Source: Actinostola sp. cb2023
Taxonomy: Eukaryota > Cnidaria > Anthozoa > Actiniaria > Actinostolidae
DNA length: 64,000 nt
Assembly: GCA_033675265.1 (NCBI GenBank)
Contig: JAUJYZ010001280.1
Location: 1-64,000, forward strand
Reading direction: 5' to 3'
In this document: one piece after another, positions 1-10,011 of the stretch
Position numbering within the stretch: the stretch's first letter is position 1
Layout of the letters: every line of letters begins with the position of its first letter
The notes under the pieces: model-generated
Told to the model about the DNA's origin: nothing
The model's database searches: none
Seen by the model: the letters and a program-made list of their open reading frames with translations, nothing else
Made by a program: the position numbers and the translations under genes

Positions 1-334
1 CCATGCTACGATTAAAGCACGAAGTTAACCATGAGTTATTACTTATAATAATTTCTGCATAAAACGTAAGTTTTTAGCTGCATAACTTACAGGAGTCAAC
101 ACGCATGCGCACATCACATTACTAGCTCAGATAAACACTAATAATAGCGGGAATCTGTCCAGTCTAGACGTTTTTCAAATAGTAAATGTGGAACCTTTAC
201 CTGTTTTTTTTTTCCAATTTATCTACAAAGGACAAGTCGGAGCATGCGCAATGATTTTCAAATGAACCGTGAAAGTGATGGTCCCACATTTGAAAGCGCT
301 CGCTTGTAGTAGGTGAAGGTCGTCGATAACCGTG

Positions 335-462
335 ATCTTCACTCTGGTTTCCCTTCAGATCGTATAAATCTTTCGCCTTTTACTAAAGATTTCCGTGGAG
401 GGGAACAACTCAATGAGTCTATAGACTAATTTTTTGCTGCTCTGCCTTTGTGGCGGGGCGTA
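335..462 (+). ncRNA. U5 spliceosomal snRNA, copy 1
   Basis: U5 is the snRNA of the U5 and U4/U6.U5 snRNPs; its loop I holds the exon ends during splicing. The sequence shows the conserved 5' segment ACTCTGGTTTC, the invariant loop I GCCTTTTAC between AAATCTTTC and TAAAGATTT, the GTGGAGGGGAACAA segment, an Sm site AATTTTTTG, and a 3' hairpin in which GCTCTGCC pairs with GGCGGGGC (two G-U pairs). The 5' end is placed at the A six bases before ACTCTGG and the 3' end just past the hairpin; both are accurate to a few bases. About 128 nt, slightly longer than human U5 (about 116 nt). Confidence 0.93.
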
Positions 463-1203
463 CAAGTAAAATATGAATGGTTACTTTGATCAGAGATGTA
501 CCATAACTCTTACAAGGGAACCCTGTGGTATCGGTTTCTTCGTAAAGACAACGTTGATTTTGTTTAGTGATGTGTGCTATGGTTAGAACTCAAGAGCCAG
601 TTTGCTTCTAATTATGTCATATAGAAGAAGTAAAAAAGACTCCACTTAGACTTGTCACCATTCCCTACCGTACTTTCCCTCTACAATGGATACTCGTAGA
701 AGTCTATAACTACATGTCATTACTAGTTGTATTACCTACCTCAAAAACATGTACAACGATCAACCAAAAATCATATCCATCCAATTGAACAAGCTCTTCG
801 TCATGAAACTGTATCATCTCTCTTCAAAAGTTACGCAAGTATTCACCATTCGTTTCCGCCATGCTACGAGAAAAGCACGAATTTAACCATGAGTTATTAC
901 TTATAATTTCTGCATAAAACGTAAGTTTTTAGCTGCATAACTTACAGGAGTCAACACGCATGCGCACATCACATTACTAGCTCAGATAAACAATAATAAT
1001 AGCGCCGGGGAATCTGTCTAGTCGCTCTTAAGACTCCATAATGGAAAGAAAAGGAAAATAATGTGGAACCTCTACCTGGTTTTCCAATTGATCTACAAAG
1101 GTCAAGTCGGAGCATGCGCAATGATTTCAAATGAACCGTGAAAGTGATGGTCCCACATTTGAAAGCGCTCGCTTGTAGTAGGTGAAGGTCGTCGATAACC
1201 GTG

Positions 1204-1331
1204 ATCTTCACTCTGGTTTCCCTTCAGATCGTATAAATCTTTCGCCTTTTACTAAAGATTTCCGTGGAGGGGAACAACTCAATGAGTCTATAGACTAATT
1301 TTTTGCTGCTCTGCCTTTGTGGCGGGGCGTA
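1204..1331 (+). ncRNA. U5 spliceosomal snRNA, copy 2
   Basis: Transcribed region identical by eye to copy 1. Its upstream region is of the second spacer class (GACTCCATAATGGAAAGAAAAGG and CTACCTGG instead of TTTACCTG) and carries a small GCCGGG variant near 1010. Confidence 0.93.
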
Positions 1332-2071
1332 CAAGTAAAATATGAATGGTTACTTTGATCAGAGATGTACCATAACTCTTACAAGGGAACCCTGTGGTAT
1401 CGGTTTCTTCGTAAAGACAACGTTGATTTTGTTTAGTGATGTGTGCTATGGTTAGAACTCAAGAGCCAGTTTGCTTCTAATTATGTCATATAGAAGAAGT
1501 ACAAAAGACTCCACCTAGACTTGTCACCATTCCCTACCGTACTTTCCCTCTACAATGGATACTCGTAGAAGTCTATAACTACATGTCATTACTAGTTGTA
1601 TTACCTACCTCAAAAACATGTACAACGACCAACCAAAAATCATATCCATCCAATTGAACAAGCTCTTCGTCATGAAACTGTATCATCTCTCTTCAAAAGT
1701 TACGCAAGTATTCGCCATTCATTTCCGCCATGCTACGAGAAAAGCACGAAGTTAACCATGAGTTATTACTTATAATAATTTCTGCATAAAACGTAAGTTT
1801 TTAGCTGCATAACTTACAGGAGTCAACACGCATGCGCACATCGCATTACTAGCTCAGATAAACAATAATAATAGCGGGAATCTGTCTAGTCGCTCTTAAG
1901 ACTCCATAATGAATAGAAAAGGAAAATAATGTGGAACCTCTACCTGGTTTTCCAATTGATCTACAAAGGTCAAGTCGGAGCATGCGCAATGATTTCAAAT
2001 GAACCGTGAAAGTGATGGTCCCACATTTGAAAGCGCTCGCTTGTAGTAGGTGAAGGTCGTCGATAACCGTG

Positions 2072-2199
2072 ATCTTCACTCTGGTTTCCCTTCAGATCGT
2101 ATAAATCTTTCGCCTTTTACTAAAGATTTCCGTGGAGGGGAACAACTCAATGAGTCTATAGACTAATTTTTTGCTGCTCTGCCTTTGTGGCGGGGCGTA
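2072..2199 (+). ncRNA. U5 spliceosomal snRNA, copy 3
   Basis: Transcribed region matches copy 1, including loop I, Sm site and 3' hairpin. Upstream region is of the second spacer class. Confidence 0.93.
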
Positions 2200-2764
2200 C
2201 AAGTAAAATATGAATGGTTACTTTGATCAGAGATGTACCATAACTCTTACAAGGGAACCCTGTGGTGTCGGTTTCTTCGTAAAGACAACGTTGATTTTGT
2301 TTAGTGATGTGTGCTATGGTTAGAACCCAAGAGCCAGTTTGCTTCTAATTATGTCATATAGAAGACGTAAAAAAGACTCCACCTAGACTTGTCACCATTC
2401 CCTACCGTACTTTCCCTCTACAATGGATACTCGTAGAAGTCTATAACTACATGTCATTACTAGTTGTATTACCTACCTCAAAAACATGTACAACGACCAA
2501 CCAAAAATCATATCCATCCAATTGAACAAGCTCTTCGTCATGAAACTGTATCATCTCTCTTCAAAAGTTACGCAAGTATTCACCATTCGTTTCCGCCATG
2601 CTACGAGAAAAGCACGAAGTTAACCATGAGTTATTACTTATAATTTCTGCATAAAACGTAAGTTTTTAGCTGCATAACTTACAGGAGTCAACACGCATGC
2701 GCACATCACATTACTAGCTCAGATAAATAATAATAATAGCGGGAATCTGTCTAGTCGCTCTTAA

Positions 2765-3324
2765 AGGGGGACTCTGACGAAAATCCTACGAAATTTAATT
2801 TAGCTGAAACTTCACTAAAATAATCTCAAAGAGCCATACAATTACTGGTTAATGTGTTTTCTCAAAATTCGTATGGGAAGTATTACATTTTTATGAATCT
2901 TTAGAAATGTCAGTGAGGTCATCTACTCAACCCAAACAATCAACACGGCTTCGCTCCATACATTTCTTTGTGTTTAGTTTCTTGAATTATTTTATTTCTA
3001 TGAAGCTGAAAGTTTGGGTGAATGAGTTTTCTTACATTATTTGTGCTTAGGATTGATTGTCTGACCAGATTTGTTCAATGCAGAGCTGTTATCTGAACAA
3101 AACATTGAGATATTTCGATCACAAAACTACAAAGAAATGTATGGAGCTGAATGTTGGGTTGAGTAGATGACGTCACTGACTCCTCTAAAGATGCATAAAA
3201 ATATAGTACTTCCCTCTGGAATTTCGAAAAAAGATTTTAACTAGTTATTATTAGACCCTTGAAGAATTATTCAATGAAGTTTCAGCTAAATTAAATTTCG
3301 AAAGATTTTCATCAGAGTCCCCCT
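2765..3324. mobile_element. 560-bp TTAA-flanked foldback MITE in U5 spacer
   Basis: The element begins AGGGGGACTCTGA and ends TCAGAGTCCCCCT. It is bounded on both sides by TTAA, while the other units have a single TTAA here (GCTCTTAAGACTCC), so this is a clear insertion with target duplication. The inverted repeats continue inward imperfectly for most of the element (for example GAAGTATTACATTTTTATG against its complement near 3190-3220). TTAA duplication is typical of piggyBac-type DNA transposons; no transposase is encoded. Confidence 0.9.
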
Positions 3325-3500
3325 TTAAGACTCCATAATGAATAGAAAAGGAAAATAATGTGGAACCTCTACCTGGTTTTCCAATTGATCTACAAAGGTC
3401 AAGTCGGAGCATGCGCAATGATTTCAAATGAACCGTGAAAGTGATGGTCCCACATTTGAAAGCGCTCGCTTGTAGTAGGTGAAGGTCGTCGATAACCGTG

Positions 3501-3628
3501 ATCTTCACTCTGGTTTCCCTTCAGATCGTATAAATCTTTCGCCTTTTACTAAAGATTTCCGTGGAGGGGAACAACTCAATGAGTCTATAGACTAATTTTT
3601 TGCTGCTCTGCCTTTGTGGCGGGGCGTA
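3501..3628 (+). ncRNA. U5 spliceosomal snRNA, copy 4
   Basis: Transcribed region matches copy 1. Its 5' spacer is interrupted by the TTAA-flanked element at 2765-3324, whose right end lies 176 bp before the snRNA start. The proximal 110 bp of the promoter region is untouched, so the copy may still be expressed. Confidence 0.92.
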
Positions 3629-4353
3629 CAAGTAAAATATGAATGGTTACTTTGATCAGAGATGTACCATAACTCTTACAAGGGAACCCTGTGGTATCGG
3701 TTTCTTCGTAAAGACAACGTTGATTTTGTTTAGTGATGTGTGCTATGGTTAGAACTCAAGAGCCAGTTTGCTTCTAATTATGTCATATAGAAGAAGTAAA
3801 AAAGACTCCACCTAGACTTGTCACCATTCCCTACCGTACTTTCCCTCTACAATGGATACTCGTAGAAGTCTATAACTACATGTCATTACTAGTTGTATTA
3901 CCTACCTCAAAAACATGTACAACGACCAACCAAAAATCATATCCATCCAATTGAACAAGCTCTTCGTCATGAAACTGTATCATCTCTCTTCAAAAGTTAC
4001 GCAAGTATTCACCATTCGTTTCCGCCATGCTACGAGAAAAGCACGAAGTTAACCATGAGTTATTTATTACTTATAATTTCTGCATAAAACGTAAGTTTTT
4101 AGCTGCATAACTTACAGGAGTCAACACGCATGCGCACATCACATTACTAGCTCAGATAAACAATAATAATAGCGGGAATCTGTCCAGTCTAGACGTTTTT
4201 CAAATAGTAAATGTGGAACCTTTACCTGTTTTTCCAATTTATCTACAAAGGACAAGTCGGAGCATGCGCAATGATTTCAAATGAACCGTGAAAGTGATGG
4301 TCCCACATTTGAAAGCGCTCGCTTGTAGTAGGTGAAGGTCGTCGATAACCGTG

Positions 4354-4480
4354 ATCTTCACTCTGGTTTCCCTTCAGATCGTATAAATCTTTCGCCTTTT
4401 ACTAAAGATTTCCGTGGAGGGGAACAACTCAATGAGTCTATAGACTAATTTTTTGCTGCTCTGCCTTTGTGGCGGGCGTA
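4354..4480 (+). ncRNA. U5 spliceosomal snRNA, copy 5
   Basis: Matches copy 1 except that one G is missing from the GGCGGGGC arm of the 3' hairpin, leaving GGCGGGC. Pairing with GCTCTGCC would have a one-base bulge. Loop I and Sm site are intact. Upstream region is of the first spacer class. Confidence 0.92.
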
Positions 4481-5220
4481 CAAGTAAAATATGAATGGTT
4501 ACTTTGATCAGAGATGTACCATAACTCTTACAAGGGAACCCTGTGGTATCGGTTTCTTCGTAAAGACAACGTTGATTTTGTTTAGTGATGTGTGCTATGG
4601 TTAGAACTCAAGAGCCAGTTTGCTTCTAATTATGTCATATAGAAGAAGTACAAAAGACTCCACCTAGACTTGTCACCATTCCCTACCGTACTTTCCCTCT
4701 ACAATGGATACTCGTAGAAGTCTATAACTACATGTCATTACTAGTTGTATTACCTACCTCAAAAACATGTACAACGACCAACCAAAAATCATATCCATCC
4801 AATTGAACAAGCTCTTCGTCATGAAACTGTATCATCTCTCTTCAAAAGTTACGCAAATATTCACCATTCATTTCCGCCATGCTACGAGAAAAGCACGAAG
4901 TTAACCATGAGTTATTACTTATAATTTCTGCATAAAACGTAAGTTTTTAGCTGCATAACTTACAGGAGTCAACACGCATGCGCACATCACAAAATACTAG
5001 CTCAGATAAATAATAATAATAGCGGAAATCTGTCTAGTCGCTCTCAAGACTCCATAATGGCAAGAAAAGGAAAATAATGTGGAACCTCTACCTGGTTTTC
5101 CAATTTATCTACAAAGGTCAAGTCGGAGCATGCGCAATGATTTCAAATGAACCGTGAAAGTGATGGTCCCACATTTGAAAGCGCTCGCTTGTAGTAGGTG
5201 ACAGGTCGTCGATAACCGTG

Positions 5221-5348
5221 ATCTTCACTCTGGTTTCCCTTCAGATCGTATAAATCTTTCGCCTTTTACTAAAGATTTCCGTGGAGGGGAACAACTCAAT
5301 GAGTCTATAGACTAATTTTTTGCTGCTCTGCCTTTGTGGCGGGGCGTA
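5221..5348 (+). ncRNA. U5 spliceosomal snRNA, copy 6
   Basis: Transcribed region matches copy 1. The promoter-proximal sequence has a small insertion (GTGACAGGTCG for GTGAAGGTCG) about 20 bp before the start. Confidence 0.92.
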
Positions 5349-6082
5349 CAAGTCAAATATGAATGGTTACTTTGATCAGAGATGTACCATAACTCTTACA
5401 AGGGAACCCTGTGGTATCGGTTTCTTCGTAAAGACAACGTTGATTTTTGTTTAGTGATGTGTGCTATGGTTAGAACTCAAGAGCCAGTTTGCTTCTAATT
5501 ATGTCATATAGAAGAAGTACAAAAGACTCCACCTAGACTTGTCACCATTCCCTACCGTACTTTCCCTCTACAATGGATACTCGTAGAAGTCTATAACTAC
5601 ATGTCATTACTAGTTGTATTACCTACCTCAAAAACATGTACAACGACCAACCAAAAATCATATCCATCCAATTGAACAAGCTCTTCGTCATGAAACTGTA
5701 TCATCTCTCTTCAAAAGTTACGCAAGTATTCACCATTCATTTCCGCCATGCTACGAGAAAAGCACGAAGTTAACCATGAGTTATTACTTATATAATTTCT
5801 GCATAAAACGTAAGTTTTTAGCTGCATAACTTACAGGAGTCAACACGCATGCGCACATCACAAATTACTAGCTCAGATAAACAATAATAATAGCGGGAAT
5901 CTGTCCTAGTCGCTCTAGACATAATTTTCAAATAGAAAAATGTGGAACCTTTACCTGTTTTTCCAATTTATCTACAAAGGACAAGTCGGAGCATGCGCAA
6001 TGATTTCAAATGAACCGTGAAAGTGATGGTCCCACATTTGAAAGCGCTCGCTTGTAGTAGGTGAAGGTCGTCGATAACCGTG

Positions 6083-6210
6083 ATCTTCACTCTGGTTTCC
6101 CTTCAGATCGTATAAATCTTTCGCCTTTTACTAAAGATTTCCGTGGAGGGGAACAACTCAATGAGTCTATAGACTAATTTTTTGCTGCTCTGCCTTTGTG
6201 GCGGGGCGTA
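6083..6210 (+). ncRNA. U5 spliceosomal snRNA, copy 7
   Basis: Transcribed region matches copy 1. Its upstream region resembles the first spacer class but keeps a TAGTCGCTCT stretch of the second, so it looks like a recombinant. Confidence 0.92.
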
Positions 6211-6948
6211 CAAGTAAAATATGAATGGTTACTTTGATCAGAGATGTACCATAACTCTTACAAGGGAACCCTGTGGTATCGGTTTCTTCGTAAAGACAAC
6301 GTTGATTTTGTTTAGTGATGTGTGCTATGGTTAGAACTCAAGAGCCAGTTTGCTTCTAATTATGTCATATAGAAGAAGTACAAAAGACTCCACCTAGACT
6401 TGTCACCATTCCCTACCGTACTTTCCCTCTACAATGGATACTCGTAGAAGTCTATAACTACATGTCATTACTAGTTGTATTACCTACCTCAAAAACATGT
6501 ACAACGACCAACCAAAAATCATATCCATCCAATTGAACAAGCTCTTCGTCATGAAACTGTATCATCTCTCTTCAAAAGTTACGCAAGTATTCACCATTCA
6601 TTTCCGCCATGCTACGAGAAAAGCACGAAGTTAACCATGAGTTATTACTTATAATTTCTGCATAAAACGTAAGTTTTTAGCTGCATAACTTACAGGAGTC
6701 AACACGCATGCGCACATCACAAAATACTAGCTCAGATAAATAATAATAATAGCGGGAAATCTGTCTAGTCGCTCTCAAGACTCCATAATGGCAAGAAAAG
6801 GAAAATAATGTGGAACCTACCTGTTTTCCAATTTATCTTCTCGTACTAGAGTCGGAGATGCGCAATGATTTCAAATGATTCGTGAAAGTGATGGTTCCAC
6901 ATTTCTAAGCGCTCGCTTGTAGTACTTTGACTGGTGTCGATAAACGTG

Positions 6949-7077
6949 ATCTTCACTAGCGGTTTCCCTACAGATCGTATAAATCTTTCGCCTTTTACTA
7001 AAGATTTCCGTGGAGGGGAACAACTAATGACTATAGACGTAATTTTTTTGCAATTCTGCCTTTGTCATGACAGCGTA
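6949..7077 (+). pseudogene. Decayed U5 snRNA, copy 8
   Basis: The 5' stem and loop I (GCCTTTTAC) are kept, but ACTCTGG has become ACTAGCGG. AACTCAATGAGTC has lost bases to AACTAATGAC, the Sm site has an extra T, and the 3' hairpin arm GTGGCGGGGC is replaced by GTCATGACAGC, which cannot form the stem. The rest of this unit (about 6800-7620) is equally altered. A non-functional copy is the best reading. Confidence 0.8.
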
Positions 7078-7819
7078 CAAGTCAAATATGAATGGTTACT
7101 TTGATCAGAGAAAAACCATAACTCTTACAATAGGGAACCCTTTGGTATCGGTTTCTTCGTAATTAAACGTTGATTTTGGTAGTGATGTGGCTATGGTTAG
7201 AACCCAAGAGCCAGTTGTATCGAAATTATAGTTATAAAGAGGGAGTACAAATTATCCACTATATTTGTCGCCATTCCCTACCGTAAACCCTCTACAATGG
7301 ATACGAAATCAGTTGAATCATGTTTTGACAGTTGTATTAACTGAATCAAAAACAGTACTAACGACCAACCAAAAATCATATCTATCCAATTGAACAAGCT
7401 TTTCGTCATGATACTAAGTATCATCTCTCTTCAAAAGTTACGCAAGTATTTCTCTTCAGATTTCAAGGAAGATCATACGAAAAAAGCACGTAAATGAAAC
7501 CCTGAGTTTATTAAATATCGAATTCTGCATGAAAAAGTAAGTTTTTATCTGATAACTTACAGGAGTCAACAGAACATGCTTACACATCACAAAATACTAG
7601 CTCAGATGTCGGCTAAAAAGCTTAACATCTGTCTAGTCGCTCTCAATACTCCATAATGAAAATCAGTAGTTTTGTAATGTGGAACCTCTACCTGGTTTTC
7701 CAATTTATCTACAAAGGACAAGTCGGAGCATGCGCAATGATTTCAAATGAACCGTGAAAGTGATGGTCCCACATTTGAAAGCGCTCGCTTGTAGTAGGTG
7801 AAGGTCGTCGATAACCGTG

Positions 7820-7946
7820 ATCTTCACTCTGGTTTTCCCTTCAGATCGTATAAATCTTTCGCCTTTTACTAAAGATTTCCGTGGAGGGGAACAACTCAAT
7901 GAGTCTATAGACTAATTTTTTGTTGCTCTGCCTGTGGCGGGGCGTA
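7820..7946 (+). ncRNA. U5 spliceosomal snRNA, copy 9 (array edge)
   Basis: Last copy of the array. It has an extra T in GGTTTTCCC and a shortened terminal hairpin loop (GCCTGTGGC instead of GCCTTTGTGGC), but loop I, the Sm site and both hairpin arms remain. Similarity to the unit ends abruptly after GGGGCGTA, so the usual 3' flank, including any 3'-box, is lost. Expression is therefore doubtful. Confidence 0.8.
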
Positions 7947-8110
7947 TAACGAAAACTAAACATTTTAAGAAAGAACTGAAAACTAATTTTTATAATCAAG
8001 CATTTAATTTCTGATTAATTACTATTATTATTATTAATTGTAACAGCGCCATTGAACCTCGTAATTGGCGCTATATAAATCTATTATTATTATTATTATT
8101 TATGCTTACC
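7947..8110 (+). repeat. Retroelement-like tail with ATT microsatellite
   Basis: Past the array edge there is A/T-rich sequence with ATTATT runs near 8020-8035 and 8083-8100. The segment GGCGCTATATAAATCTATT followed by ATT repeats resembles the 3' tails of LINE/SINE elements that occur elsewhere in the window (for example 37010-37095). No coding sequence was seen. Confidence 0.5.
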
Positions 8111-8145
8111 TCTTGTAGACTATCAGTACCGTAGAACTTCATCAA

Positions 8146-8665
8146 TGGGAACCCTGTGGTATCGGTTACGTGTGTGATGCTTGTTTCGAGGGTCATATGG
8201 AAGACTTGTTTAGAAACGTCGCAATCTCGTCCCCAGAGCCTGCGTTACTTTCGGCCAGCGACTGTATTTTGCCCCAACTGATATTGTTTTCGTCAGTCAA
8301 GACTACTGTTACCACAGGGAGCCCAATCAAAAAAATACAGTCTTACCACAGGAAGCCCAATCAACAGTAAACAACATATGAACTTATCACAGAGAGCCCA
8401 ATCAAAAAAATACAGTCTTACCACAGGGAGCCCAATCAATAAAATACATTAGTCTTGCCACAGGTAGCTCATTAATAAAATACATTAGTCTTGCCACAGG
8501 GAGCCCAATCAATAAAATACATTAGTCTTGCCACAGGGAGCCCAATCATCAATAAACATCATATGGACTTACCACAGTGAGCGCAATAAAAAAATACGTA
8601 CAGTTTTACCACAGGGAGCCCAATCAATAAAATACATAGTCTTACCACAGGGAGCCCACAGTGTT
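8146..8665. repeat. Minisatellite, TACCACAGGGAGCCCAATC units
   Basis: About eight imperfect copies of CCACAGGGAGCCCAATCA, each followed by AATAAAATACA(TTAGTCT), spaced roughly 35-60 bp. Just before it, at 8147-8167, GGGAACCCTGTGGTATCGG matches the U5 unit downstream flank. Read in reverse complement, this piece (TACCACAGGGTTCCC) resembles the minisatellite core. Confidence 0.75.
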
Positions 8666-8736
8666 ACCCTCATAAAATAAAGTCATTTTCATTCTTCCAT
8701 CAAAAAATGAACTAGTGAGATGAATGTTGGGTGTTA

Positions 8737-8956
8737 CAGTGAGGACTGTCACACTAACCGGGACCACTTGAGCCAAACTGACCAATCAGATTACACCTGA
8801 AAATAATCACATTCCAACAAAAGTCATCTGCACCAATCAGCATTATAGTTAAAATGCAGATTGTCCCAGACAACTTTTGTTGGAATGTCATTATTTTCGG
8901 GTGTAATCTGATTGGTCAGTTTGGCTCAAGTGGTCCTGGTTAGTGTGTCCTCACTG
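8737..8956. mobile_element. 220-bp foldback MITE with TA target sites
   Basis: Arms of about 100 bp are near-perfect inverted repeats beginning CAGTGAGGAC and ending GTCCTCACTG, flanked by TA on both sides. This termini/target pattern suits a Tc1/mariner-type non-autonomous element. The left arm has a 4-bp insertion (GGACTGTCACAC against GGACACAC). Confidence 0.8.
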
Positions 8957-8959
8957 TAA

Positions 8960-9470
8960 GTAGTATGTGTGTGTGATCGATAGTTTGAGGACCACAGGGT
9001 CATCAGTTCCAGAACCATTAAATGCTACCCTCGTAAAATAAAGTTGTTTATTTATCAATTTATCTATTATTTATTGAATAATTTCTTTACTACTGTAAGT
9101 TTGAAGCTGCATTTTCGAGGGGGAGGGGTAAAGGGAGAACGGGAATGTTTTCCTTCACTTCTCAATACCCATTTCTTCTCTTTTCCTCTCCCCTCCAAAT
9201 AATCAGTTATGCCGCCTAAAGTAAGATGTTATTCCTATTTATGTATTACAGAGATTTCAAGGGAAGCATATATATTACATGTTTTCCAAGTATATTACAA
9301 TCTTTTACAAATATCAGTACAATAATCAATCTAATATGTGCAACTTCAGGTAAGACTACATCGCGGAGGATTCCCCAGTGAATCTGCAGGGAATTCATTA
9401 GAGGCTGACAAGAGCAAAATAGTCCCCTTTCGAGTTCGCAGATGATACCACTGTAAATTCAGACAGCAGA
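8960..9470. other. Intergenic, no gene seen
   Basis: Contains a retroelement-like 3' tail (ACCCTCGTAAAATAAAG at about 9028-9046, related in reverse orientation to 60540-60600) and otherwise unrecognised A/T-rich DNA. ORFs here are short and show no family resemblance. Confidence 0.5.
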
Positions 9471-9471
9471 G

Positions 9472-9666
9472 GCATGTATGCAGGGTTAGCCTCAACTCAA
9501 TGGAAATTATTCACAAATACCAACGAGAATGCGAACAAATGTTGTTGACAGTGGACGATAGAACACCTCCAGTTAGAGAGTAACCCATGGAATTATAAAT
9601 AATGTTTCAAGTGTCCAATGTCAACAAAATTTGTTTTCGTTCTCGAGGCTAACCCTGCATACATGC
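9472..9666. repeat. Inverted repeat, ~22-bp perfect inner arms
   Basis: GCATGTATGCAGGGTTAGCC at 9472 recurs inverted at 9645-9666. Similarity continues inward (GAGAATGCGAACAAATG against GAGAACGAAAACAAATT) once a 31-bp indel is allowed. A related segment lies near 59560-59640, so this is a dispersed repeat. Confidence 0.65.
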
Positions 9667-10011
9667 ATCTTTTGTCAAGGAGTACAGCGGTGCTAAACAA
9701 CTCGAAACTGGAGTATTTTGGAGCTACTTTCAAAATCGGTTACTCCTACTTTGTCGATAATCTTCTATGCATATTTGAAGTTCTTTACTTGTCGTTCCCA
9801 CTCACTCCAGTACGACCATCTGGTTTTATTAAATCACCCAAGTTTGCTGTACCGAGAAAAATGTCTGAACTTCCATATCCCAATTATATCTGGAAGGTTT
9901 GTTTCTCGTATCATTGTTCATAGTGATCTCTAATGGATCAAGTCTTCTATTCCTTCAAGGAAGCAGAGACATTGGCCTGTTTCCCCAGGTTTAATTCTGT
10001 ACCTTGAACTC

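Larger units (their letters stand above)
1..7946 (+). repeat. Tandem array of ~0.87-kb U5 snRNA gene units
   Basis: A landmark in the spacer (CCATGCTACG) recurs at 1, 859, 1728, 2596, 4025, 4877, 5746 and 6607. This gives steps of 858, 869, 868, 1429, 852, 869 and 861 bp; the long step is explained by a 560-bp insertion. Each unit holds one U5 snRNA gene and about 740 bp of spacer. The array is cut by the left edge of the window and stops just after the ninth U5 copy near 7946. Units are nearly identical except the eighth, which is decayed throughout. Short ORFs of 60-85 codons recur in the units but overlap the snRNA or its promoter and are not genes. Confidence 0.95.

Noticed and set aside
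969..7899. Recurring 60-85 codon ORFs in the 1-7.9 kb region
   Set aside because: They repeat with each unit and overlap the U5 snRNA or its promoter.
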